27,518 bases of DNA from Pezizomycotina sp. ARF18 (Eukaryota; Ascomycota): assembly GCA_002224055.1 (NCBI GenBank), contig AZLU01000355.1, positions 1 through 27,518 of the forward strand, written 5' to 3'. Each line of letters starts with the position of its first letter. Positions within the stretch are counted from its first letter, which is position 1. A program made the translations under genes and the position numbers. The notes below the pieces were generated by a model that searched no databases, was not told the origin of the DNA, and saw nothing but the letters and a program-made list of their open reading frames with translations. Positions 1-11,132 of this stretch are shown here, one piece after another.

Positions 1-62
1 CGCCGGTGTATCACCAGCGCCTCTCGTCCGTCCCTCCGGACTCCGTGATCTTTGGTTTGGCT

Positions 63-1333
63 TTAGACTGACAACCTTATATGCTTCCCCGTGCCGCTTG
101 TCGCGTCGCCGGTAACGCTCTCGATAGTCCCTTTGATCCGTCCTTCTATTGTTACGATGATAGTGCACGCGATGTTCCGCTCGAGTGCTTTCTTGAAGAG
201 CGGTTTCAGTGGAGTAAAGAGGCGGATATTATACCGGTTTACTTCGACGGCGTTCCATAGCGGAATAACGGATGCGTCGAATGTGAAATCTGCCGTTCCG
301 TTCCATGTTACAAGGGATTGCACGCGGAGTATTGAGGCGAGGACGGCTACACCGCCGATGGAGAATGTGGCGAAAAGAGCGATTTTCTTGTTTCGGTTCA
401 TGTTTATTTTGGCGAGTATCGGGATGGGAGGATGAAAATTGCAAGATCGGTCGCGATGTTTATGGATGAGGAGATGAAGTTGAAGAGGGTAATGTTGTAG
501 CAACCCTAACAGCCAGATATTAGTGAAAAGTTTTCAACTTGAAAGTGAAGAAAACGGGTGAATTTACCTGAGGAAACGTATGTATATTGAACCCGGCGGA
601 TATAGGTAGGCATTGGAACGTAACCGACTAGAATATTACGTTGTTAATCACCGCTCACTCAGAAATTTAGGATTAGAATAACGGAAGGTGTAGCATACCA
701 ATGTACACGCTGAACAGAATAACGTAACGAAAACCCAAACGCCGATAATCAACCGCTTTTGGGCACCTTTCGACGCGATGCGGTAGTATAGCGACAGAAT
801 ACTGCTTTAATAAACCTGTAATGACAAATTAGCGACTCTCCGACGTGAAAATCCGAAACTCAGGAAGTATTTACCATAGCGACGCTTGATATATTATATT
901 ATTCGCGTATCCGGCTATCAATGATTTGGGAATAGGTCGGGATGTTCGTAAGAAAACTCGACGTGTTTGCCATGCCCGTCGCTATTTGGACATGGTTCGT
1001 TACGGCCTGGCCGGTCGCTAGTATCTGTCAAATGTCAGCGAGATTACGTTCATGCACCACCAAAAAGAACCTCGATAGTATAGACTTACTAGAGCGATCG
1101 ATATCAGTAATCCGCAACCTGTAACTCTTGATAATCCATATTCGGCAGAATAGCCTGTCAATGCCATAGAAAGTTAGCATGAAAAACTCTATCATAAAGG
1201 AAAGGGAAAACAAGAAGAGGAAAAATTACCGAAGCGCGACAACAAGAATGGAGCAACTGAGGAGCGAGAATATAACCGTATATAGCAGCGGTGCCTTCGT
1301 CTCCTGCATATATCTAGGGTCCGATTTAAGCAT
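63..1333 (-). CDS. PTH11-like fungal rhodopsin-domain integral membrane protein, six exons, frame-broken
   Basis: Multi-pass membrane protein of the fungal rhodopsin/PTH11 class; members are plasma-membrane receptors or sensors, many of unknown ligand. Exons inferred at 1333-1230, 1154-1090, 1024-875, 815-699, 627-568 and 506-63. Donors are GTAATT, GTAAGT, GTAAAT, GTATGC and GTAAAT; acceptors CAG or TAG with CTAAC, CTGAC or CTAAT-type branch sites. The start at 1333 follows AGCAAAA and opens a first membrane segment (LLYTVIFSLLSCSILVVALR). Later family marks are SILSLYYRI, LIIGVWVFVTLFCSAC, TFQC, an IATDLAIF segment leading to PIPIL, MNRNKKIALFATFSIGG, and the last-helix signature IPLWNAVEVN. 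No CFEM domain is visible. Exon 6 has a 1-nt loss before PIPIL and two breaks after AVEVN; exons 3 and 4 are also shifted internally. The C-terminal tail is short and basic. Family assignment is confident; exon ends are inference. Confidence 0.8.
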
Positions 1334-2260
1334 TTTTGCTATAAATGTTTTAGGAAAAATTTCCTCCCCAGAGAGTCATCCGCGACCGTTTCTCAGGAAA
1401 AGAAGATCTGTCTACACCCCCAGGAAGAATCTCTAATATATAATACGGTCGGCATATAACTATAATCTGGGTAAAGAATGCTTCTTTTCTTTCAAGAAAA
1501 TAGACACTGGTATTCGGGAGTTAGTGTTCTGAATCAGGTACCGAAATTTGTCGACTTGTGATAATTCGGAGTGTAAACCGGCGCGGATGGAGGCGTGCCG
1601 CCCGGCGATCGTGTGTTTTTTGTGGTTGCGGTATTTGGTATAGTTGAGCGTCAGAACTGCTTGGGATTAACGTTTTAAAGAGCCTCTCGATCTCGAATAG
1701 GGGGTGGGGCTCGTCCGCTCTTAATATCTCCTGGATATTGTGGATCTTCGAATTCAGATGATATATTTTTTTTCTAGAAGCTCCGCATGGATGAGCTTCT
1801 CAGCTTGATGTTTCCCTAAACGTTCATTGTACCTGAATATCGAATTTGTATGAAAACGAGAGAACCAAAGAAAGCGTTTACAGCCAACGAAGGCGACGCC
1901 AGTAACATATATATTAGACCTTGAATAAAATACATTGCATTTCAGCAAACATCGTCTTCTGGGCTGAAAATGAGTGCGGGTAGACGCCTAAAGCTTTCAG
2001 GGGTTTCGGCTGTCCTTGTTCTTTCAGCAGGGTTTCCCATGAAGTCATCGTATCCGTGAAGGAGTGGTCAGAATGAGTTCAAGATGATAAAAAAAAAAAA
2101 ATCAAATGGATCGGAAAACGCCGCCTATAGTCAGCTAAGGGAAAAGAATGAGAGACCTGCTGTCGATAAGCTCCATCGAAGGGGGGGGGGGAAGATACTG
2201 AAACGCCAACCTGGCTGGAATTTGAACCATGTTGCCTATATATAGATGGGATAGTGGGGA

Positions 2261-2278
2261 TGAGATTCCAGAATCTCA
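2261..2278. repeat. 18-nt inverted repeat, 8-bp arms
   Basis: TGAGATTC and its perfect complement GAATCTCA are separated by two bases. The repeat lies about 35 bp from a B-box-like motif (GGTTCAAATTCC on minus, 2217-2228). It may be a chance hairpin or part of a small element. Confidence 0.45.
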
Positions 2279-2570
2279 CGCCGTGTTAACTCAGACTTTC
2301 TGGAAGTTTAAAGATGCAGTGACCTAGGCTTTCGCATATACAGCTTTCGCGACGGGAAAATTGTCTCTTCTTTCCTCAACTAGTCGCCGTTTCTAATAGC
2401 TCTAGGTAATCCAAAAAAACCATTTACGCCCCGGTACTCCTGTAGAAGATTTCGATGAATCTCTAGGCAACGCAAGAGGACATTTCCTCGTCTTCACCGT
2501 GGCTCTTTTCTCCCCTGCTCATCGCGGGGCTTCTCGGGAAAACCCTCACCAAAATCTTCTTTTGGTGCCT

Positions 2571-2640
2571 GAATTCGAACCAGACCAGTCTATCATCTGC
2601 AGAAACGGAAGTATTAGCCATATACGGGAAGATCCACCCT
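2571..2640 (-). other. Possible tRNA-derived element (A-box/B-box pair)
   Basis: On the minus strand a TGGCTAATAC motif (2611-2620) is followed about 30 nt later by GGTTCGAATTC (2571-2581). The second matches the pol III B-box consensus at 10 of 11 positions, and it can form a T-arm with a TTCGAAT loop and a 5-bp stem using two wobble pairs. The acceptor pairs only partly and no clean anticodon stem is visible, so this is not a functional tRNA. A tRNA-derived SINE or relic is the likeliest reading; chance is possible. Confidence 0.3.
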
Positions 2641-2899
2641 GAGAGACGGCACAGATTTTTCGCTGTCTCTATATGGAATCTTATTCCTTGAGAAGGAATT
2701 AGACCCGCATACTTCTTTTCCCCCCTGCAGCTGGTAGTTCCTGATGTTTTGAAGTTTGAACAGCTTTTAGTCGCGGGTGGCGCAGAAGAAATGTGGGGCA
2801 ATAGCAATAACAGGTGCAAATTTGGGCATTCAGGGGGGCAAAGAGGCCGGTTCTGCATCGGGGCAGTAGACCGTGAAATAGCTCGCGTGGGATAACAAG

Positions 2900-4930
2900 A
2901 GACATTGATTAGATGAAAAAATGTCTTTGAGTAACCAATCTTTAGCGTCTTATAGCTGTCAAATCTTAAAAGGAAAACAAAAAGGTTTCAAAAATCGAGC
3001 AAAGGATTGGGACCCACTTTCGCGATGGAGCGAATAATTACCGCTTGAGCCGTATGATATTACGCGTGGCCTGTGCTCGTTTTTATCGATAGAAGCCGTT
3101 TGAGCGTTATATTTCCAGAAATTTTAAATTGTGGCGTCCGGCGCAAAGTTTTTCTTGAGTGTCAGACGACATCAATCTCTCTGGACCTATTCCGCTCGTA
3201 ACTTTTAGATTTCGGGCCTATTCATGTCTGCACGGAGGTTCAGCAGTTAACGATGTACAACGGGACAAAAGCGCAGTTCCAAAAGAACTGAGCATTCACG
3301 ATCAAGACATCGTGAGGGTATCGGATTTAAAGCACGAGCTCTGACTGTGTTTTAGTCTAGAGAGCTTTGCGAAGTTGGAGAACCATGTGGTATCGCTTGA
3401 GTCAGGCCAGTGATGAAGGTCCAACTTGATCGAAGGTTAAAGAAACCGTATCAAATTATATCAATTATTGCATTATTCACGTGAAATTTTATGGCTGATG
3501 ATTAGTCTGCCTAGCCTTAGCCAGTATTCGGGGCCGCGAATTGATTAAAGTGATGAGGTGGAACATCTGGTATCGTGGGGTTCCATGGGTATACGTTGAC
3601 TGAAACCCTAAGATCAGCAAATGTCTTCACTAAGATCTGTGAGGAAAACCAAAATATAGGGGAAAATTGGAGACACTCAGGCCCGTTTAAGGATTTATTT
3701 ACTCGCTATTTTGGTATAACACAAGCACGGAAATGGATCCGGATATACGTATACCATATTATCTGTTGGAAAAGAAGTATAACATCATAAGAGAGAACTG
3801 TCGATTAAGCAAGCATTCTTAATATATTTTAATCTGCCGTCCTAAGTTCTTTATATAAGAGAGTATGCACTACTTAATAAAATATATATCCGAACTGTGG
3901 ATTTGCTTATATATAAATTAAATCTAATGTATTATTTTAAAAAAAAAAATTTAAGTCAATTACAATTTGTATAATTTATATATAAGCAAGTATTTTATGA
4001 ACAAGAGTATCGTATATAAGAAAGCACACTTAGGCGTGTACTGTCGGAGTAATAATATTATAAGCAAGCGCGCTTCTCCGCCTAATAATACGGTATACCA
4101 ATTAATATACGCCCACAGAGGTTTATTTGATTGATCTCTCGGAATCGGAGGTTGCTCCAGATGGACGAAGCACGGCGGTCTTTTTCGACACTAATAGCAG
4201 AAATTTGCGAAATGCGTAGGAATGGTTAATCATCGTTGGCAATTGACACCACTTGCATCCTAACGTCTTATGGTTTACACTGAAAGGGGTACTCGAAAAT
4301 CTTACATGAATCTATTGATATCGTTGTTATAAACCCGGTATTTAGTCAGGTTCTTGCGTTGTGTTTAGTACTTAAAAGGAATTGGAAAGTTCTAGCATCA
4401 TCTGTATACGTATATTGTAAAATGTGCACCATCTGGGCATATATAAATTGTTATGTAAACACATAGTAGCCCATAGGTAAGCGCTGATCTACGGATCGAG
4501 ATATCCTCCTGGCAGTCGTAGAAATTCGAATTGGGGATAAAGATACCGACAATTTTCGATTCAGCACCGATAGCGAGAATGCTGCAGCAGCTTGCTTGCT
4601 TTCGATTGTACCCGGTGGGGAAAGAGCCTCAAATAATTGGGCCTCGCGCGGTCTTTGTCGCCTTTCGCTTCATTAGCGAGGCTACTGACCAACAAGACTT
4701 TTATATTCTGACTTAAACTGGTTGTCTGTATACCGGATGCAAGCTAAGCAGCCGCGAAGTGTTCAGAACAAGCTGTAACAATGAGATTCAATATGCAGAG
4801 ACGAGGTTTTGTGGGCTGAGATTTAGTACGCAAAGGATTTCGATATATTTAATCATTTCTGTTTGCGGTCGAAGTCGTTGAAACTCTTGTACACTGCTAT
4901 CAAATCTTCAGATACATAAATACTAAACGC
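2900..4930. other. AT-rich stretch, no firm gene
   Basis: Open stretches on plus at 3159-3344, 3575-3790 and 4531-4716 have protein-like composition, for example LTETLRSANVFTKICEEN in the second. A short ATG frame at 4161-4229 (MDEARRSFSTLIAEICEM) has a reasonable start context. None is linked by convincing splice sites or shows a known motif, and open runs of this length are expected by chance. The most AT-rich part is 3800-4075, with a repeated TATAAG-type motif. Confidence 0.4.
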
Positions 4931-4935
4931 TGGAG

Positions 4936-5604
4936 CAGACTTATCACCGATTTCATGGCAGGAAAGCGCGGGGAATGGGGTTTATTATGATGAACTTCAT
5001 GCATCTGCAGCAAAATGCGGAATTTCGCTCTGGGCGAACATAAGTCGAGGTGGGTTTGCATAGGGAACGAAAGGCTGGACAGCAGACGCGCATGCAAGCC
5101 GAGTCATTGTCCCAAACTATACTCCGGCAAATAAAGAAGCCGTCACGTAGGTCCATGAGCATTCTCTCACTTCAATATTCAATGCTGATGAATTCTTGAC
5201 CAGCTATACCAATCTTTGGCTCTAACGCCACCTCCAACGTCGTCCGTTTCGGGTCATGGGGTCAGTGGCAAGTAACCTACGTAGCCCGTCACCCGACCGC
5301 AGCATGCTTGGCGTACCTAGCCAATAAAGTCCACTCGAGCGGTTGAGCCAGAAGCAGAAGCGAAAATGGAAGCGATGCTGAAGAAGGGCTGGCTGGAGAT
5401 CGAATACATAGCCGCCGACGACGAAGCGAGAAGTGCGAAATCCGTGGAAAGTATGGAGTTTGATATGCAGGTGGAAAACATTTGGAGGGAAATTGAAATG
5501 TTAGCCTTGGCGGAGCAGAATGAACGATCTTACCGTCGCGATGGAGGCTATTGTTGTATAAATAATATCTTATGTGTTTTCTATTCTTTCTTAATGACTT
5601 CTTG
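4936..5604 (+). CDS. Unrecognised protein, fragmentary reading
   Basis: I do not recognise this protein. A first stretch follows a TACTAAAC...GCAG acceptor-like site near 4925-4937 and reads with balanced composition (SAGNGVYYDELHASAAKCG; then RVIVPNYTPANKEAV and FNADEFLTSYTNLW), interrupted by two TAG codons. A second stretch at 5227-5345 contains RFGSWGQWQVTYVARHPTAA. A third, 5366 to about 5545, is acidic and helical (MEAMLKKGWLEIEYIAADDE, VENIWREI). The three lie in different frames, so they form one gene only if small indels or unseen introns join them. The start is not placed, and the end at 5604 is the stop of the last open frame, possibly past the true end. The antisense frame over 5289-5639 is probably a shadow. 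Confidence 0.42.
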
Positions 5605-5878
5605 ACGTTGTTTTTCGTTCTTTTGCTTTCTCTGTTCAATTATTTTGTTACAAATGCAGGCGGCCTTTGAACCCTTTTTGCGGTGCCGAACTCGTTTGCT
5701 TGGCTGTAGCTGCTTTTTCATGCGTAATTTGTGCATCTTCGGTTACTTAGTGTTTCCGGTCGTCTCCGGGATCTACAAAACACCTCTCTAGAAAAAGAAG
5801 AGGAGGATGCGACGCGACATTGAAAGCATCTCGATGGTACCACTCGCGATAAAAAAAAAAAAAAGTAAAAGAAATTGC

Positions 5879-7035
5879 TCAAAGGCCTCCTTCGCGAGCA
5901 TATCCGCCAAATCAAGGTAGAACGCGATGGCATTAAACCTGGTTTTGGGAAGATTAGCAATTATATTTCCTCAGCATCTAAGCAACGACGTCAGACTTAC
6001 TTCCTTCCTGACCCAACCACCCTTTAACGGTATACCTCAGCCTATTACTCCAATTAATAAGCTCCAGATGATTAACCCCCACAAGTGTCCCCTTATATTC
6101 CCCCCACCGACTACTCTCCAAACTAACCAAACCGTCGTTCTTCCCTTCCTTTCCCACCAGTATCTTATGCGACAACCTAAACGGGTCAGCAGCGTGGCTT
6201 ATCCACCACCGTCGCACCGTATGAGAAATACCGCACGTCGGATCGTCGGGAGTGTTCGGATTAAACTCCCTTCATGTACTCCTTCGTCAGCTGCTTAAAC
6301 GCGCCCGTATCAACCCCGTCGTCCGCTCCCACATCGCATACACGCGCGATAAGTTATTCTCCCGATAACATCCAGCAAATAATCCGCGAAGCTGGACCCG
6401 TGGTGCGGCGTCGATATGGTTTACTAAGCTCTCACTTTAAATTCCGATGGCTTAAAGCGGGATATCAGGAGGCGCGCGTCGAGTCCGCCCATAGAGTGCG
6501 CGATTATGTTGACGGGCTGGCCGGGGATACTTGGGAGGCTATCTGCCGCGTGAGCCGCTCGCGCGCTGTTCGATTGTACCGGACGCGGGACGGAGGTTGC
6601 GATGACGGGGAGGCCGCCGGACATTGCGCCGAGCGCGTCTTCGATGCCGAACCAGTAGTGTACGGGGGAAGCCAGCGGCCGGCTAGCTTGAGCTCGGAGA
6701 AGCCAAAGAGGCCGTGGCGAGGACTATGGGGTTCCTCGGCGTGTCTGCGGGAGCTGTGCGTTAGCAGCGAGAGACGGGGAGGGAAGGGTGCAGCTGAAAG
6801 GGTAGAGGGCTCTACCGTAATGGTCGCGGATATGCGCGTATTCGTCCTCGATTTCGCGACCTAGGTCCTTCACCCTGGGGTCGGTCTTGCCCATTTCGTC
6901 GAGGAGAGCTCTACCGCTGCTGAACGTCCTTCCTCGACTCCCTGCACTGCCGACGACAGACCATGGATATCTGGAATTGCTGCTGCATGGTCGCAGACAA
7001 GCTCGCGCGATTTGTTCCACGGAATTTATCTTCAT
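5879..7035 (-). CDS. Alpha/beta-hydrolase lipase (fungal triacylglycerol lipase family), three exons, many frame breaks
   Basis: Putative lipase or esterase acting on acylglycerols. Exons: 7035-6816, 6744-6001 and 5938-5879; introns of 71 and 62 nt have GCTAAC/GCTAAT branch sites and CAG acceptors. The N-terminus from the ATG at 7035 is Arg- and Ser-rich and may be a mitochondrial presequence. Family landmarks in order: DEMGKTDPRVKDL, PRNPIVLA then the HG oxyanion strand, LPPVHYWFGIEDALGAM, VNIIAHSMGGLDARLLISRF with the catalytic Ser in AHSMGG (near 6485-6502), TGAFKQLT, RLSHKILVGKEGKNDGLVS, GTLVGVNHLELINWSNRLR with the probable catalytic His, and FNAIAFYLDLADMLAKE. About a dozen one-base breaks, such as GCCCAC read as GCCAC and CCCCCC as CCCCC, split it. 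No catalytic landmark is lost, which argues for sequence error rather than an old pseudogene. Confidence 0.85.
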
Positions 7036-7838
7036 AGCTTGCCTTTGACATGAAAGCGATCCTGATACCAGCGCTCCCTCCTGTCCTCCCTTGTGTTGTC
7101 GTTTGATTTTTTGATGTCGGTTGACGTCAGAATTTAAGGCGCGGAATTGAATCCCCATTTTTGCCTCGGCAATTGGCAGCGACCAAAAAAAAATTTAAAA
7201 TTTCGAGGTTGTTCTCAGGAACTTCCGCGACTCCGCTGCCGCTTCTCACGCATCCCTGGAGGACTAATATTATGCCACGATCGTGCGATGTCTCCTTTTT
7301 CAGCGGTGGATGGCCATACGAATCATTCTCTTGTAAAATACCAACCGTTACTAAACTTTTCATAGCGGTTGTAGAATATTATATATCAAGCTCTTCTTTG
7401 TAATCCGGCGGCGAAACTAAATGTATTTAAATGACGACGGGCGATGAAGCTGTATTAGGTTTCATAGGATGTCAAGACCCCATGGCTGTTGATTGCTGGG
7501 TCGATATGTGCGCCGAAACACTTAGCATTATGTTACATTACCTGCAAGGGCTACGATGTGCTACCTACAGTTCTCATGGTCGCCGCGGAAGCCATAACAA
7601 GCCTCGCGTTCACCATCGGGACTCGAAAGCCGTTAGGCTGATGCTTGGCTGGCGAACTAAACGATATTAAATTGGAAGAATATTAATGCGTGGGTGAAAG
7701 ATTTGAACTTTTGAGATTTCCTTCCTTTATTTAAGCTTTTTGAAATTTTGGGTTTCTCATATTCCGCAACGAGGTGTCAAGTTTGTGAAACTTTGACCAG
7801 ATCATTATAAATTCCATGAAAGTTTTATCGTAGCTGAG

Positions 7839-7845
7839 TATATAA
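7839..7845 (+). promoter_or_regulatory. TATA box of the 7975 gene
   Basis: TATATAA followed by GG lies 130 nt upstream of the ATG at 7975. A pyrimidine-containing, C/A-rich leader (CAAACTACAAGG, CCAAACAAAG) follows, as in many ascomycete promoters. Confidence 0.55.
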
Positions 7846-7974
7846 GGCGCCATCGCCGAGTTCGTTTCAAAGTTTATCCAATCGTGTTCGTTTTTTTTCC
7901 CCCTGGTTAATAAACCAAACTACAAGGTCCTATCCTCCAAACAAAGAGTCCAACTCGACCTATAGCTTTTCATC

Positions 7975-8733
7975 ATGTCTTATCTATTCCCGACTTTAGC
8001 CGATCGTCTGGCTCGGTTGGAGAGGGCCATGCTGACCCTCCGGCGGGATATTTCATCCCTAAACTGCAACTTGGATTGCTTAAAACGAGACTGGAGCTTC
8101 AACATCCTCGACATCGAAGAAACGATGCTCAGAGAAGAACAAGAGAAACTAGTCGATGCAGCTGCTAACGTTCGGAATCACGCATTACTGAAGCTCTATC
8201 AGAGCTTCCGCGCTGGCCGACGCGGACGCGCGGCGCACCTGGACGTTTTACAGATGACGACGATATTGATTACGACGACGAAGACCAGTTCATGGACGAA
8301 TGGAACAGAGATCGGAGGCAGGCGTGGGCTGAGATGTTTTTCGATGAAGATTTCATCGGGAGATATGGAGAAGGGATACTGATGGCGGAAGATTTACCGG
8401 TTTGAGGAGTTGTAGTGTTAGTTTCCTTTTTCTCTACGGGCTGGTCTAGTCCCTTCTCCGGTTGTAAAATCGGCTTCGTTACTAACTCGTATGACCATTC
8501 TCGTATAGCTGAACTACAGAGGGGTTACCGGTTACATGGAACCGCATCAAATATTTTGGGCAGTTCTGCGAAGAGATTGATGCAGTACCCAGATTGGGGA
8601 AACGGATGGAGAGGTTATTTCTCTTCGTGGAGGGCAAGACGCCGCAGGATACTGTACACGGTTCGTTGCAGACACGGTAGATAACCTCGACCGTGAATGT
8701 TCAGGTTCTGTTGATGTGAATGCGCAGTGCTAA
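7975..8733 (+). CDS. Unrecognised protein, paralogue A (two exons, acidic centre)
   Basis: I do not recognise the family. Exon 1 (7975-8411) starts at ATG after TTTTCATC and encodes a predicted coiled coil (LADRLARLERAMLTLRRDI, ETMLREEQEKLVDAAANV). A frame break near 8200-8225 leads into a very acidic stretch (FTDDDDIDYDDEDQFMDEW), then FIGRYGEGILMAEDLPV. A 97-nt intron (8412-8508, GTAGTG donor, TACTAAC branch, ATAG acceptor) precedes exon 2, read in shifted frames as GYMEPHQIFWAVL, RMERLFLFVEGKTPQDTV and DTVDNLDRECSGSVDVNAQC. The gene at 11133 matches in YGEGIL, in the residues before the intron, in intron position and length, and in ERLFLF. That paralogy is the best evidence that both are genes. 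No signal peptide or membrane segment seen. Confidence 0.68.
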
Positions 8734-8739
8734 TGGATA

Positions 8740-9598
8740 CGATTAAAACAGAGAGAGTTCGACGAAGCAGGAGACCGTACAAATTTCGAGTCTTGGATTT
8801 AATTTGAGACGAGATTTCTTAGGGTTGAAGCATATTATTGTTCCTCTTTGTGATGCAATTGGAAAAAAATTCATATTTGACTGAATTTTCAAAATCCGGA
8901 ATAAGGCAATTATCTGGGATGAAACCTCATTGTTAGAATTATAGAATACCGTCGGAACTGTTATTCTCAGAATAAGGAGTGAATAGAACCAAAGATTAAG
9001 TTACGCAGAAATGTATTCACATTTTATAGGTTATGGCAGTACGAAGTATACTATACCACAGTTCCTAGTCTGGGATACCCCGCAGTATGGAACTACGAAT
9101 GTCTACTGTACCATATCGTCGCACTTGTAAAGCTGAGCTATCGCGTAGAATTTTATAACAAAAAGAAAATTCCCCAAAAAGGAACACGCACTCGCATTCT
9201 TTGTCGGATCCCTACTAAAGCACAACTATTATTCACGAATTTCGTTCCCTAATTCTCAGAGCATTGAGATCGCATGGATATATTAGTATTGCTACACGCC
9301 TGGAGCATAATTCGGCGTATTATCAGACATAATACATCTATCACTAGTACTTCCAACGCAGCCCTATCGTGCTTACGCTTCTCAAGAAGTTATAAATAAC
9401 CTCGAGGAGCCCAACACTGTTCTCGTAACCATCTCTAGCATACCAGTGCGCTTCACTAGAATTAACTCGTTTTACTTCCAGAAATATTCTCTAAATCCGA
9501 AAAGCAAAGCCCCTAAATACTAGCTTAAGTCGTTTAGAGATACTTCATAAGATAGCCGTTTCCCACATTTATTTATCGCTTTTGAAAAAGAGGGGGAA
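8740..9598. other. Intergenic stretch, no supported gene
   Basis: AT-rich, no coding signal seen. TATAAATA at about 9394-9401 lies roughly 200 nt upstream of the ATG at 9599 and could serve it. Confidence 0.5.
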
Positions 9599-10042
9599 AT
9601 GGATAGCTCTTGTCGCACCCGGGCTCTCCCGAAGGGCAGCCATGAAGCACCAATAATCCAGAACTGTCGGACAACTCCACAGAAAGCTCCGAAGGGAACC
9701 CCGCAAGACAGCTTACCTATACGGCCATGAAGGATGCAGAAGAAAAGCCACACTGCGCTGCCCACGGGACAAGCGACCGCTACCTGGCAGACCTGGCGGC
9801 AAAGCCCTCGCGATTGGGAAAATACGTGATGAAAGGATCGCAAGGGAGGAGGCGCGGCAGAAGGAATGGCGGAAGTCAAGAAAGTAGAGTACACGCCGGT
9901 TGATACTGCAGAATTGTGGGCGTGGGCACGCGCAAAGATTAAAGCAGACGCAGATTTGAAGGCAAAAGCCGAAGCATTGGCCACAGAAAATGCAGAACTA
10001 AAAGCACAGGTGGCAGAACTGACAGAGAGGCTGGGAAATTGA
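9599..10042 (+). CDS. Leucine-zipper/coiled-coil protein of unknown function, frame-broken
   Basis: The ATG at 9599 opens MDSSCRTRALPKGSHEAP. After a one-base break the frame reads NNPELSDNSTESSEGNPARQ, then LTYTAMKDAEEKPHCAAHGT and SDRYLADLAAKP. A second break leads to the basic helix DERIAREEARQKEW, and a third to VEYTPVDTAELWAWARAKI and the end at TGA 10040-10042. The last 30 residues have leucines in heptad spacing (LATENAELKAQVAELTERL), a clear leucine-zipper dimerisation pattern. A basic stretch before a zipper resembles bZIP architecture, but the canonical Asn/Arg contact pattern is absent and the spacing is not fixed because of the breaks. No antisense homology was recognised for the open minus frame over 9520-9984, probably a shadow of codon use here. 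It lies between the two paralogues at 7975 and 11133. Confidence 0.6.
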
Positions 10043-11132
10043 TGCTAATAACCTTGTGAGCCATTAGCTAGCTAGCTCTTGGTTATTAACAGAGCGTTTT
10101 ATATTTTATCTCCCTGGTTAAGAACAGAAATAAGCCAAAGACACAAAATAACAAAAGAAAAATTTTGTATAAAATCAAATACAAGGATCTTAAAAGGGTC
10201 GCGCTAAACAGCAGAGCTAAACCAAGCTATCATAGCACTTCTATGTATCTTAATTAAGCTTTATTTTTTTCAAAGCGAATATAGCTTAAGTTTTAGTGTA
10301 AATGGTTCTCGTATAAGATTTAACACTCTCCAGTTATTCATCTAGATGCTGCCTACGGGATATTCGATATTCGAATGGCGTAGACGACTACATGATTGAG
10401 TACTATTGGTAAGCTACATTAGTAATACAGGAATCATATTTCTATTTCTCAGATTATAGCTAGGAAGAAATATTTCGAAATAATGGTACTTCTGCAACAA
10501 GGGACTTCTTTCTGCTTTCTAAGTATTAACTCCGGTTACTTGCCGCCTATTTGATTGCAGAATCCTTCTCAGTTTCGACTTCAGATGACTATTACGTACG
10601 CGCCTTAGGCTATAGTCGCTTTGAGAGTTAACCTTGAGATTGAATTTCATATGAAATTTGCGTATATTAATCTTATAGCCGAGTTTTTCAATCCATTACT
10701 GTACCTAAAAGGATAGGCCAACCTTACATTAATATCAACTCGATATATCGCGAATCTTCTACTAAATTCACGACCTTTCGTGCCTTTGCTCGGGTTCCAG
10801 TAGCTCAACCCCATCATGTATTACGGAAGAGACTATATGAAAAGCTTAAGCACATATCAAGAAGAGCGCTACTGTGATGAGCTCGAGCTATGCGGTCAAC
10901 AACAGGCCTCAAGCTTGAGGTTTTTGGGAATTATAAAATGAAGCACAATTTTTTTTTACTATAATCCAGACATCTCTCCAAAAAGCAAATAACATCACCA
11001 TACCCGACTTTCCTTTGAAAAAAAAAAAAAAAAAAAAAAAGCAATTCACATTCGACGGCATTACAGTAAAACCGACTTTTCACGTACAAATTGAGATTAC
11101 TTCGACGACAAAAGACAATTTAGAGCTATAAA
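10043..11132. other. AT-rich intergenic stretch
   Basis: No gene signal seen. It contains a GCTAGCTAGCT run near 10069 just after the zipper gene, a TATAAAA motif at 10932-10938 about 200 nt upstream of the next ATG, and an A22 tract at about 11019-11040. Confidence 0.5.

Larger units (their letters stand above)
1340..2900. other. Intergenic stretch, no supported gene
   Basis: AT-rich, with an A12 run near 2089 and a G11 run at 2181-2191. It also holds a small inverted repeat and two pol III B-box-like motifs on the minus strand, listed separately. Open frames up to 131 codons occur, such as minus 2463-2858, but none shows a family motif, a good start context or splice signals. Nothing else seen. 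Confidence 0.5.

Noticed and set aside
2571-2640. Functional tRNA gene
   Set aside because: The acceptor stem pairs at only four positions and no anticodon stem forms.
2463-2858. 131-codon open frame on minus
   Set aside because: No family motif or splice sites; it overlaps the tRNA-like element, and such a run is not rare by chance.
5289-5639. 116-codon open frame on minus
   Set aside because: Pro/Ser/Arg-rich shadow of the helical plus-strand segment.
6274-6864. 196-codon open frame on plus, the longest in the window
   Set aside because: Antisense to the lipase gene, whose motifs, introns and branch sites on minus are decisive.
9520-9984. 154-codon open frame on minus
   Set aside because: Antisense to the leucine-zipper gene; its Ala/Phe/Ser-rich composition is what reversing Lys/Glu/Ala-rich codons gives, and it has no motif or promoter.
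10065-10080. GCTAGCTAGCT run as a possible terminator or recombination site
   Set aside because: A simple short repeat with no supporting context.
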